Position numbers and translations under genes: made by a program. The notes beneath the pieces were generated by a model. The model saw only the letters and a list, made by a program, of their open reading frames with translations. It searched no databases and had not been told where the DNA came from. From positions 186,001 to 250,000 of the forward strand of contig NZ_CP112881.1 of NCBI RefSeq assembly GCF_026409565.1: a DNA stretch of 64,000 bases, in the 5' to 3' direction. Below are positions 25,056-32,962 of the stretch, in pieces; position 1 is the stretch's first letter; each line of letters begins with the position of its first letter. This stretch comes from Sneathiella aquimaris (lineage in GTDB: Bacteria > Pseudomonadota > Alphaproteobacteria > Sneathiellales > Sneathiellaceae).

Positions 25056-26450
25056 CTATTTCAGCGCGAGATCTGAAACTACCGTTTGCAAGGCATCAAA
25101 AACCACCGGGTCAATTGACGTGCCGCATTCGCCGCGCATGATTTCCAGTGTTTTTTCCACCGGAACGGCACCGCGATAGGGGCGCGCGGCAGTAATGGCG
25201 TCAAAAATATCCGCGGCCGTTATGATCCGGGTATCCATATGGATTTCCTCGGCACACAGACCGTAAGGATAGCCCGTTCCGTCCAGTTTTTCATGATGGG
25301 CGCCTGCCATTTTTGCCATCGTTGTGAAGGGAGACAGATGAGAGAGAATCTCTTCTGTAAACTTGGAGTGCTTTCTGATCTCTGCCCATTCGTGGTCGTC
25401 CAGTTTTCCCGGTTTGTCCAGAATGTCATTGCTGACCCCCAGTTTGCCAATATCGTGTAATAATGCGGCACGGCGCAAGTATGACAGGTGGTTTTTTTCA
25501 TAGCCGAAATGCTTTGCAATGGATTCGGTGTACAGGGCAACGCGGCTGCTATGGTCAAAAGTGAAGGAGCTTTTCGTATCGACAATCATACCAAAGGCGG
25601 CTGTGATATCGTCCAGCCGCTCTTCACTGACCCGCATGGCCATTGATGCAGGCTCCAGCTTCATGATCTGCTGTTGCAGGTCGTCACTATTCAGGTGTTG
25701 CCAGAACTCATCATCGTTCGCAATGTCGTCAAACAGGGCAACCAGGTTCGGATCAAACCACGAGCCGCTTCTGCGGGTAACCTGCTCAAGGCTGGCATCC
25801 TGACCACTTGAGATAAAAAAGACATCCGCAACCTGGGCAAGAAGGGCAATCTGAGAATTAACGGGGATCTCATGCCCGGATTTCCTATAAGGTTTTCCCT
25901 CGCCGTTCCAATGTTCGTCCAGATAACGGATGCCGTCGGCAATTGCTTCGTTAAATCCCAGACGAATAGCGATGTCTGCACCCCGCTCGCAGCGGGTTTC
26001 AATCAGCTCAACCGCATAATTGCTTCCATTTTTACCAACATCAATCAGGCGTTTTAAACGGGAAAGAAAGCTTTCCCCCACACCTACATGGTTGATGATA
26101 AATTTGCTGACTTCCCTGAAATCGGTGTTATCGACAAGCTTAAATTCATGTTTGAAGTCCCGCTCGTCACAGCCATATAGTTCATACAGGCGGGCTGCAT
26201 TACTGCTACACCCAGCATCTTTTAATAATAATGTGTAATAAAGATCCCATTGCTGCTGCTGGTCGAGGCCCAGTTTTTTACCCAAATGCATACCAATGTA
26301 ACAACACCGAATACTATGTCCGGCGGGTTGACCTTCTGTCATATCAAGCGCGTAACTTAAGGCACCGATAACCTCTGAAAGGAACAGCTTGCCATCGATT
26401 GAGGGCATTTTTTCGCTGGCGCTGGCGTTTATTGACGTGACTACATTCAT
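25056..26450 (-). CDS. HD-GYP domain protein (cyclic-di-GMP phosphodiesterase type)
   Basis: A 464-aa protein with two halves related to HD domains. The N-terminal half (about 20-250) looks like a degenerate HD region (MTEGQPAGHSIRCCYIGMHLG, YLDEHWNGEGKPYRKSGHEIP). The C-terminal half (about 270-460) is an intact HD-GYP domain with HSSRVALYTESIAKHFG, LHDIGKLGVSNDILDKPGKL and the GYP motif HHEKLDGTGYPYG. It should hydrolyse cyclic-di-GMP to GMP. No receiver or PAS domain is present, so its input signal may come through the degenerate half. Confidence 0.92.
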   Translation of the reverse strand: MNVVTSINASASEKMPSIDGKLFLSEVIGALSYALDMTEGQPAGHSIRCCYIGMHLGKKLGLDQQQQWDLYYTLLLKDAGCSSNAARLYELYGCDERDFKHEFKLVDNTDFREVSKFIINHVGVGESFLSRLKRLIDVGKNGSNYAVELIETRCERGADIAIRLGFNEAIADGIRYLDEHWNGEGKPYRKSGHEIPVNSQIALLAQVADVFFISSGQDASLEQVTRRSGSWFDPNLVALFDDIANDDEFWQHLNSDDLQQQIMKLEPASMAMRVSEERLDDITAAFGMIVDTKSSFTFDHSSRVALYTESIAKHFGYEKNHLSYLRRAALLHDIGKLGVSNDILDKPGKLDDHEWAEIRKHSKFTEEILSHLSPFTTMAKMAGAHHEKLDGTGYPYGLCAEEIHMDTRIITAADIFDAITAARPYRGAVPVEKTLEIMRGECGTSIDPVVFDALQTVVSDLALK

Positions 26451-26645
26451 TTACTATACCCTCGAAGCAGCGGTGCCTGATTTTAGAGAATGCCACTGAA
26501 AAACCGGCAGATCTGCAAGCGTTACCCTACAATTTTGAGCATTTTCACAAACTGATCCTAATATTCGCTTAACGGAAATCGAATATTTGGACCGGGCCCT
26601 AATCTGTCCGGCAGTCTTCCTTGTTTTCACGTGACTGGACAATCA

Positions 26646-27413
26646 ATGACTTTTTTCCTGTTACTGGTTTCAGGCCTTTTCCTGGCAATCTGGGCGGTGA
26701 ATATCGCGGGCGCATTTTTTCTGGCGCTGCCGGTATTGGAATTTCTGTTACCGCTGGTCGGTTATGCCCAGTTGATGGCGCTTTTCAAGGTTGGATCCCT
26801 AGGCTGGGGAATCAGTGGTGGTTATGCGACCCGCAAACAGGTGAACTGGCAGCAAATCAGGCATGTTGCTCCCGCCCTGTTAACAGGAAGTATTGCAGGG
26901 GTTTTCCTGATCAATCAGATCACACGGGATGTTATTCCTTTTGTTGTTGTTGGCGCGATCTTCTTTATTGAGTTGATTATTCCCGCTGTCAGTCGTTTTG
27001 ATCTGCCAAAAAACCGAACCCTTTTGATAGTGGCGGCGTTTTTGATTGGCATTTACGGAAGCAGTATCAGCGCGGGTTTCGGGTTGCTGACCCTGGCGTT
27101 ATTCCGTCTTGCTTATCCGGGCGGCGATTCAATTGCGCAGGCCAGCATACAGGCAAGGGTGTGTGAATTTTTGTGTGTTATCGTTACTGTTTTTGTTCAT
27201 TTGTTATATGGAAACATCTTGTACTTTTATGCCGTTGCCCTGTTTTCCGGTACGCTAATTGGCGGCCTTATTGGGGGTAAACTGCTTGTTCGATTGACAT
27301 CTGTTCCGGCAAAAACACAGCGTTTCTTTCTCTATGGCGTCTACGGGTTTGCCCTCGTTACGACATTTCAGCAGCCTCTTTCAAAAATCCTGGCCGGTTT
27401 CCTGAATTTATAA
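26646..27413 (+). CDS. TauE/SafE-family (sulfite/sulfonate exporter type) membrane protein
   Basis: A 255-aa integral membrane protein with seven to eight helices and the family's repeated glycine-rich half motifs (LFKVGSLGWGISGGYATRKQ, LIGIYGSSISAGFGLLTLALFRL, GTLIGGLIGGKLLVRL). Members export small anions such as sulfite or sulfoacetate, but the substrate here is unknown. The start is ambiguous: ATG at 26646 or GTG at 26631; neither has a clear ribosome-binding sequence. Confidence 0.88.
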   Translation: MTFFLLLVSGLFLAIWAVNIAGAFFLALPVLEFLLPLVGYAQLMALFKVGSLGWGISGGYATRKQVNWQQIRHVAPALLTGSIAGVFLINQITRDVIPFVVVGAIFFIELIIPAVSRFDLPKNRTLLIVAAFLIGIYGSSISAGFGLLTLALFRLAYPGGDSIAQASIQARVCEFLCVIVTVFVHLLYGNILYFYAVALFSGTLIGGLIGGKLLVRLTSVPAKTQRFFLYGVYGFALVTTFQQPLSKILAGFLNL

Positions 27414-27535
27414 AAATTACTTTATTTTCAGTGGCATAAATACGTAATTACCGACGTTATTACTAAAAATATTCGATAATTTTCTGCGAATTCTGGGTAA
27501 ACACGCGACGGGTTAGTCTGATACTTCCCGATGGA

Positions 27536-28075
27536 TTACCTGCCACGGACGGCCTGTAAATCATCCAGATAATAGCGCTTGCCATTGCATGAATTCTGGA
27601 AGTCCGCCGATAAACTGTTAAATTCGGAAACATCATTATCATAGGCTTTTTGCAACGTGGTATAATCCTCCAGCTTCTTATTATACTGTGCAACATAGTC
27701 ATTGTTTTTTCGCACCATTTCATTGCGCGTTTCAAAATTTTCCTTATCGTCAATTTTCGTGTTGGGGTTTTCACGGAAATAGGTTTCGATGCGTTTTATT
27801 TCCGTATCCAACGCGGCGAGTTCTTCGCGGTACGTTTCGAAAATTGCATTTCGTTTTTCGATATAGCCGGACAGCATTGCCATATTCTCTTCGACAGAAA
27901 TGCAATTCTTCAATTGATCCATGGTCAGGAAGTAAGACGGATAGGTTTTTCCTTCATCCGGCACCGGAATAGCAGCTTTTGCGTTAAAGGTGCTGTCTTG
28001 TGTTTGTGCGGTTGCAAGGCCAGGAAAACACATTACAGAGCCGGCCAGCATCAAAATACGGGAGAATTTGTTCAT
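27536..28075 (-). CDS. Hypothetical secreted coiled-coil protein, 179 aa
   Basis: I do not recognise a family. The protein begins with a signal peptide (MNKFSRILMLAGSVMCFPGL, cleavage near ATA-QTQ), so it should be periplasmic. Residues about 60-150 are strongly helical and charged, with heptad-like spacing (ALDTEIKRIETYFRE, NNDYVAQYNKKLEDYTTLQKAY), indicating a coiled coil. Two cysteines, one near residue 58 and one near 164, could form a disulfide. It lies between the TauE gene (convergent) and the VPLPA-CTERM protein gene on the same strand. Confidence 0.8.
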   Translation of the reverse strand: MNKFSRILMLAGSVMCFPGLATAQTQDSTFNAKAAIPVPDEGKTYPSYFLTMDQLKNCISVEENMAMLSGYIEKRNAIFETYREELAALDTEIKRIETYFRENPNTKIDDKENFETRNEMVRKNNDYVAQYNKKLEDYTTLQKAYDNDVSEFNSLSADFQNSCNGKRYYLDDLQAVRGR

Positions 28076-28151
28076 GGAGCCTGTCCTTTTTTATGAAAAA
28101 CCAATGGTAGAGAAGTTGCATCTGATTGCAAATCCGGAATTACAATGAGCC

Positions 28152-28180
28152 ACAAAAAAGGCGACCCCATGGCCGCCTTT
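28152..28180 (-). terminator. Rho-independent terminator after the VPLPA-CTERM gene
   Basis: On the minus strand AAAGGCG pairs with CGCCTTT across a ten-base loop and is followed by TTTTTTG. It ends the transcript of the gene at 28205-28963 before the coiled-coil protein gene. Confidence 0.8.
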
Positions 28181-28204
28181 CGATTTTTTGAATTCTGCGT
28201 CTGT

Positions 28205-28963
28205 TTAGGCCGCTCTTTGTTTCCGTCGCCATCCGAGGAAGCCAAGGACGGCCATGCCAGCCCCATATAATGGCAATGCTGCCGGAAGAGGGACTGCAGA
28301 TACAACAACATTAATGCCGGCGGTCGATAGAAGTTCTCCGTTCGCGCTCAGCACATCCATTTGAATGCGATACAGACCAGCGATCAGCGGATCAATGACC
28401 GTGAACCACTGATACTGCCAGGAATTCTGAACCACATTATTGTTGGCAATCAGATTTGCATAGCCTGGTGCGTCACCACTGGCAACCTCGACCCCTTGAC
28501 CGTTTAGGGTTGAGTTATCGCCAAATGAATGGTCCATTCCCAGTAAAGCCACGGGGCCCATAATGGGATCAAAGCTTGTAAAGGACTGACCCGCAGAGGG
28601 ATCATGATCCAGCCGGAGTTGATAGGTGAAGTCCTGAACTTTCGCTCCGCTGGTGCCCGCGACATCAGTGTTTATTGACCATTCAAAACTCCATAATGGC
28701 CGTCCTGATCCCGGTGCGGATTCGCCCGCATTGAAATTATAGGTATCGACACCGTCATAGTTAAAGATGTTGGCCGGTACTGGAAAACGCTGTTTTGCAC
28801 GCAGGCCTACTTCGATATTATTGGTCGTACCAACTGTAAAACCCCCGTTGGCATTGCCTGAGCCGAAGATAACATCCGGATTAACATTTGCGGCAGATGC
28901 CGCCCCCGATATTAAAAATGCTGCCGTGACGCCGAGCAAAGCGTTCAAAATTGTTTTTTTCAT
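28205..28963 (-). CDS. Secreted protein with a VPLPA-CTERM sorting tail
   Basis: A 252-aa exported protein. It has an N-terminal signal peptide (KTILNALLGVTAAFLISGAA, cleavage near ASA-ANV). The central domain is beta-rich, with many Asn, Gly and Asp and no recognised enzyme motif. At the C-terminus VPLPAALPLYGAGMAVLGFL is followed by the basic cluster WRRKQRAA. This is the tripartite pattern (motif, membrane helix, basic tail) of PEP-CTERM/VPLPA-CTERM proteins, which exosortase cleaves and which are linked to exopolysaccharide or biofilm. No exosortase gene is visible in the window. Confidence 0.85.
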   Translation of the reverse strand: MKKTILNALLGVTAAFLISGAASAANVNPDVIFGSGNANGGFTVGTTNNIEVGLRAKQRFPVPANIFNYDGVDTYNFNAGESAPGSGRPLWSFEWSINTDVAGTSGAKVQDFTYQLRLDHDPSAGQSFTSFDPIMGPVALLGMDHSFGDNSTLNGQGVEVASGDAPGYANLIANNNVVQNSWQYQWFTVIDPLIAGLYRIQMDVLSANGELLSTAGINVVVSAVPLPAALPLYGAGMAVLGFLGWRRKQRAA

Positions 28964-29162
28964 TTATTCCCCCTTATGGTTGCAGATACGCCCCTGAAGT
29001 TATACGAGCCCGTATGAATTGTTAATAAATTATTAATCATGAATATGACACCAATGCAAACCAAAAAAGACCTAGTTCTGAAGTCCTACCTCTTGTGAAA
29101 TTTATTGATCTTCATCAGGGGCGATAGCATGATGAGAAACCAATTTTCCGGGAGAGTAATCG

Positions 29163-29771
29163 ATGGTCTGGATTGATGTTGTTTCGTATGAAAATGCCAA
29201 GGGGCGGCTGAAAAAGCTGTATGATCGGGTAAAGGGGCCCGACAATAATGTCGACAATATTATGATGGTTCATTCCCTTCGGCCCCACACGATGGAGGGC
29301 CATATGGCCCTGTATAAATATGTGCTGCATCATACAAACAATACGGTTCCGAAATGGTTTTTGGAGACTTTGGGCGTTTGGGTAAGCTCATTGAATAATT
29401 GTACTTATTGTGTTGAACATCATTATGCAGGATTGGCACGATTGTTAAACAACCCGGAAAAATCGGAAGCGATCCGGTCTGCCATTGAAGCGCGGGATCT
29501 TGAAAAAGCCCCCTTATCGGAAAAAGAGAAGCTAGCCATGCACTATGCGCGGATCCTGACGGATGAGCCGTCATCGCTGGCACAATCTCATATTGAAACG
29601 CTTAAACAAGCGGGATATTCAGACGGAGAAATTCTGGAAATCAATCAGGTGACAGCCTATTTTTCTTACGCCAATCGAACCGTCTTGGGGCTTGGTTGTT
29701 CGACCGATGGCGACATTCTGGGCTTGTCTCCAAATAACAATCAAGACCCCGAAGACTGGTCTCATACCTAG
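29163..29771 (+). CDS. Peroxidase-related protein, AhpD/carboxymuconolactone decarboxylase fold
   Basis: A 202-aa protein of the uncharacterised peroxidase-related branch of the AhpD-like family. The redox motif is NNCTYCVEHHYAGLARLL, with a CXXC pair and conserved histidines, followed by helices containing KLAMHYARILT and YSDGEILEINQVTAYFSYANR. Members reduce peroxides or act as disulfide relays. It precedes a LysR gene by 14 bases in the same direction, so the two form an operon. Confidence 0.9.
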   Translation: MVWIDVVSYENAKGRLKKLYDRVKGPDNNVDNIMMVHSLRPHTMEGHMALYKYVLHHTNNTVPKWFLETLGVWVSSLNNCTYCVEHHYAGLARLLNNPEKSEAIRSAIEARDLEKAPLSEKEKLAMHYARILTDEPSSLAQSHIETLKQAGYSDGEILEINQVTAYFSYANRTVLGLGCSTDGDILGLSPNNNQDPEDWSHT

Positions 29772-29785
29772 AAAAGAGCGCAATT

Positions 29786-30721
29786 TTGACAGATAATCTG
29801 GCGGCGATTCGCATCTTTATAGAAATCGTGAAGCGGGGTAGTTTCTCGGATGCCGCGCGTCATATGAACATGGCGGCCTCGTCTGTGACCCGCCAGATCA
29901 ATGCCCTTGAGGAAGCCTTGAATGCCCGATTGCTGAACAGAACCACCCGCCAGGTCAGTCTGACGGAAGCCGGACAGATTTATTATACCCGTGCTGTCAA
30001 TGCGGTTGCAGAAATTGATGATATGGGCCGGGCCATTTCCGAATTGGATGCTCAACCGCGCGGTGCATTAAAGGTGACGGCGCCGCTTACATTTGGCCGG
30101 GGCTATATTGTTCCCAGGCTAGAGACATTTTTCGAGCAATATCCCGATATCTCGCTGGAATTGATATTGAGCGATCAGGTGCTGGATCTGGTTCAGGATG
30201 GGTTTGATGCCGCCGTACGAATGGCCATCCGGTTGCCCGATTCCACCTTTCATGCGCGAAAACTGCACCGGGTGACCCGTGTGATTTGTGCCAGTCCGAG
30301 TTATCTTGAAAAGCATGGAACACCAGAGACACCAGATGATCTGAAGAACCATCAATGTCTTGCCATCAATTTTAAAACAGCCAACGAGTTATGGCGATCA
30401 GTGGCATCAAGCTGGCAATTTGATACCGCAGTCGGGCCTGTTGATATTCCGGTTTCCAGTAAATTTCAGACGAATAGTGGGGAGACAGTGCTGGAGGCGG
30501 GGATATGTGGTCTGGGTATTGTGGTGTTACCCCTCTGGCAGGTTTTCGAGCATATTAAAGCGGGTAGGCTTGTTCGTCTGTTTGATTCAGAAGGTCTTAA
30601 ATTTAATTCGTTGGAATATAATACCTTTCTGGTTTACCCATCGAGCCGCTATCTCCCCCCGAAAGTTCGGGCTTTCTCTGATTATCTCGCACAGTGCCTC
30701 AAGCATGACTTTGGCGAATGA
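29786..30721 (+). CDS. LysR-family transcriptional regulator
   Basis: A 311-aa LysR regulator. DNA-binding region: IFIEIVKRGSFSDAARHMNMAASSVTRQINALEEAL. The C-terminal domain has the LysR periplasmic-binding fold (VQDGFDAAVRMA, HRVTRVICASPSYL). The likely start is TTG at 29786, preceded by a weak AAAAGAG. It is translated just behind the AhpD-like gene and may control it; the usual divergent layout is absent, so autoregulation through the shared promoter is an inference. Confidence 0.92.
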   Translation: MTDNLAAIRIFIEIVKRGSFSDAARHMNMAASSVTRQINALEEALNARLLNRTTRQVSLTEAGQIYYTRAVNAVAEIDDMGRAISELDAQPRGALKVTAPLTFGRGYIVPRLETFFEQYPDISLELILSDQVLDLVQDGFDAAVRMAIRLPDSTFHARKLHRVTRVICASPSYLEKHGTPETPDDLKNHQCLAINFKTANELWRSVASSWQFDTAVGPVDIPVSSKFQTNSGETVLEAGICGLGIVVLPLWQVFEHIKAGRLVRLFDSEGLKFNSLEYNTFLVYPSSRYLPPKVRAFSDYLAQCLKHDFGE

Positions 30722-30823
30722 TTATTATTGCAAAAAACGCAATAGTGTTGATCAAGATTGTAAATTAATATTGATTGTGTAAATAGTTATATGTTGTTCA
30801 TAACCTCAAGAATGGAGAATGTT

Positions 30824-31030
30824 ATGGACAGAAACTCATATCCAGCGCGGCCGTCCGCGTCTTTTTTTCCGGAACGTAAACTAATTGGATGGCGTGAAGA
30901 CGGCGAGAAACCTGCGGTGAAAAAAGCGCCCGAGACGGCGTCTTCGTCCATTATTCGCAGATTTACCCGGATATTTACGCCAAAAGCACCGGTTTTGAGC
31001 AAACAGGAATGTGCGACAGGGCGTTGTTAG
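30824..31030 (+). CDS. Possible small basic protein, 68 aa
   Basis: An open frame with a good ribosome-binding sequence (GGAG, eight bases before ATG 30824). The product starts MDRNSYPARPSASFFPERKL, has no membrane segment and is basic and Ser/Pro-rich in the middle (EKPAVKKAPETASSSIIRRF). It ends in CATGRC. It matches nothing I recognise. It lies alone between a LysR gene and the convergent ompW gene. The start signal is good, but length and composition leave doubt about whether it is a gene. Confidence 0.45.
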   Translation: MDRNSYPARPSASFFPERKLIGWREDGEKPAVKKAPETASSSIIRRFTRIFTPKAPVLSKQECATGRC

Positions 31031-31061
31031 AACGCGGCAGGCAGTCATCAGCATGGAATGA

Positions 31062-31082
31062 GGAGAGGGTGTAACCCTCTCC
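31062..31082. terminator. GC-rich hairpin between the small gene and ompW
   Basis: GGAGAGGGT and ACCCTCTCC form a nine-base perfect stem with a three-base loop, 31 bases after the small gene and 8 bases from the ompW stop. Neither strand shows a T run directly after, so it could serve either convergent transcript only weakly. Confidence 0.5.
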
Positions 31083-31090
31083 CGATGGAT

Positions 31091-31738
31091 TTAGAAACGG
31101 TAACCGAACCCGATACCAACGATCCATGGATCAATGTCAACATCACGGGCGTTGATGCTACCGTTATTCACAGTCACGCTGGTTTCCAAAAAGAGTTTTT
31201 TGACGTCAAAATTGAACGACCAGCGATCATCGATTTTATAGTCAAACCCTGCTTGTAACGCGTACCCGAAATTATCTTCGTAGTCGACACTGGTCACCGC
31301 CGGGTCGTTTCCTTTATCTTCGTTCAGGAAAAAGGTGTAATTCAAGCCCGCTCCAATATAAGGGCTAAATGCTTTTTTTGGCATAAAGTGATATTGCACA
31401 GTCAGGGTCGGTGGTAACAGCCAGACATCGCCAAGATCCACATTTCGGCCAAGCGACGTGTTTGACACACTGACATCATGGGGCGTTGTCGCAAGAATAA
31501 GTTCCGCCGCAATATTTTCGGTAAAGAAGTAAGTAAAATCGATTTCCGGTACAACTGAATTATCAATGCTTGCGCTTCCGCCAATTGCATCTGTTGTGCC
31601 GCCTTCATCAGGAACAACAGCCAGTCCCCTAACGCGAACCAGGATATCACCCGCATCTTTGGCAAGCACCGGTGTGGCACCCCCCAGCGTGGCCAAGGCA
31701 AGCAGGGCGGACAGTGAAAAAGCGGTCATTTTCTTCAT
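31091..31738 (-). CDS. ompW: OmpW-family outer-membrane protein
   Basis: A 215-aa beta-barrel porin-like protein. The start is ATG 31738 (signal MKKMTAFSLSALLALATLGG, cleavage near VLA-KDA) with GGAG ahead; TTG at 31750 in frame is unsupported. It shows the family pattern: alternating hydrophobic strands, the YHFMPKKAFSPYIGAGLNYTFF region, the DWRWSFNFDVKKLFLET type segment and the C-terminal aromatic VGIGFGYRF needed for outer-membrane insertion. OmpW proteins form a narrow hydrophobic channel for small molecules and are often induced under low oxygen. An FNR-type box sits at the correct distance upstream. Confidence 0.92.
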   Translation of the reverse strand: MKKMTAFSLSALLALATLGGATPVLAKDAGDILVRVRGLAVVPDEGGTTDAIGGSASIDNSVVPEIDFTYFFTENIAAELILATTPHDVSVSNTSLGRNVDLGDVWLLPPTLTVQYHFMPKKAFSPYIGAGLNYTFFLNEDKGNDPAVTSVDYEDNFGYALQAGFDYKIDDRWSFNFDVKKLFLETSVTVNNGSINARDVDIDPWIVGIGFGYRF

Positions 31739-31767
31739 GAGTAGCTCCAATTAACAAATATGACCGG

Positions 31768-31809
31768 TTCATACCGTGGGGGAGCTCTCTATAGATTGAT
31801 TGAGATCAA
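31768..31809 (-). promoter_or_regulatory. FNR/ANR-type class II promoter of ompW
   Basis: TTGAT-TGAG-ATCAA at 31796-31809 is a perfect FNR-type palindrome. A -10 element TATGAA (31773-31768) follows it so that the box is centred at -41.5 relative to a predicted start at 31761, the textbook class II activator position. The 5' leader would be about 23 bases. Confidence 0.75.
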
Positions 31810-31847
31810 ACGAGATGCAAATTGCGGGAGGCTTTCTGTGCGAGGGA

Positions 31848-32948
31848 TCACGAACCCAACATGAATTCCTTTGTGTCCAGAATCTGGCCATTTGCAAGGA
31901 GGGAGATCCTGTGAAGTCCGGGATGGTGCTTGCGGGTTGTGTAGTCAACAAACCGGTATGATTTGGTAACCTGTATTTCAGCCGTTTCAGGCCGTCCTTC
32001 GCTCAATCGAAAAACCTTCCGGCTATGCTTTCCTGTGGCTTTCATAAAATCAATTGCATAATCAAGACGAAGGTTTTCCGGTATCGGACTGTCCAGCGTA
32101 GCGTGAACATTGAAAGTTAAAGACTGGCCCCGCTCGATACGATCCGACGACAGAACTAATGAAACTGCCTTGACCTTAACCGGTCCTGCTCCAAAAAGAG
32201 CAAGCGCTCGCCGGTCTCCCTGCTTGAGCAGATTTCTCAAACCCTGTTTGAGAATCCAGTTTGTATGAGGATGCTGGTCGATCCATTTTTCAGCAAAATT
32301 CAAAACCTGATCGGGGTTATCTTTTGCGATGTCGTTCAAGTTGTTCGCGACACTTTTGCGGACAAATAAACTGCCGTCCTGCAGCAGGGCTTCCAAAATC
32401 GGGAAAATCAGGGATGGGTCTTCTTTAAAGGAAGGCAAGGCCGTTGCCCAAGGCAGTCGCGGGCGACACCCCTCACTCGCGAACCGTCTTACATTGGCAT
32501 TCTCATCCGTGGTCAGGGATAACATCCAGTTCATTACAGTGGGGGTGTCTTTTATAATGAACGGTCGGATGGCAAATTCCGAAGAGGTGCCCAAGGCTGT
32601 AAGTGCCTTCAAGGCATCCAGTGAGATGTCCGGCCGGGACAACCCAGTCCGGCACAAATAATCAGGTACAAACATACAGAGCATGTCGGAATATTGAAAA
32701 TCTGGCAGGCTTATTTTGGGGAGCAATTTTTTTAAAAGGGCTGCATTCGTTTCAAGCGGACCCGGAAGAAAGTGAACAAGCGCGTCCGTCAACCTGTTCA
32801 TCCGTTGTTTTAAGGTAAAATCGTTCCAGTCGGCTTGATAAACAAAGTTCAGGAATTCTTCGGTTGAAAGCGGGGTTTCGTCAGCAAGAGCCCCCGCAAT
32901 ATGGGCTACAAATTCATCGGTGTAACAAAGTCGAAGTTCTGCGGCCAT
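31848..32948 (-). CDS. AlkD-like DNA alkylation repair protein (HEAT repeats)
   Basis: A 366-aa protein whose first 240 residues look like the HEAT-repeat DNA glycosylase AlkD family (DNA_alkylation): NVRRFASEGCRPRLPWATALPSF, FVRKSVANNLNDIAKDNPDQVLNFAEKWI, HTNWILKQGLRNLLK. The last 110 residues form a beta-rich domain (SDRIERGQSLTFNVHATLDS, GLHRISLLANGQILDTKEFML). The start is set at 32948, just after the stop of the upstream M20 gene; AAGGATAT precedes it. The protein is likely to recognise alkylated bases, but whether it is catalytic cannot be read from sequence. Confidence 0.82.
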   Translation of the reverse strand: MAAELRLCYTDEFVAHIAGALADETPLSTEEFLNFVYQADWNDFTLKQRMNRLTDALVHFLPGPLETNAALLKKLLPKISLPDFQYSDMLCMFVPDYLCRTGLSRPDISLDALKALTALGTSSEFAIRPFIIKDTPTVMNWMLSLTTDENANVRRFASEGCRPRLPWATALPSFKEDPSLIFPILEALLQDGSLFVRKSVANNLNDIAKDNPDQVLNFAEKWIDQHPHTNWILKQGLRNLLKQGDRRALALFGAGPVKVKAVSLVLSSDRIERGQSLTFNVHATLDSPIPENLRLDYAIDFMKATGKHSRKVFRLSEGRPETAEIQVTKSYRFVDYTTRKHHPGLHRISLLANGQILDTKEFMLGS

Positions 32949-32962
32949 CTTCCGTATATCCT

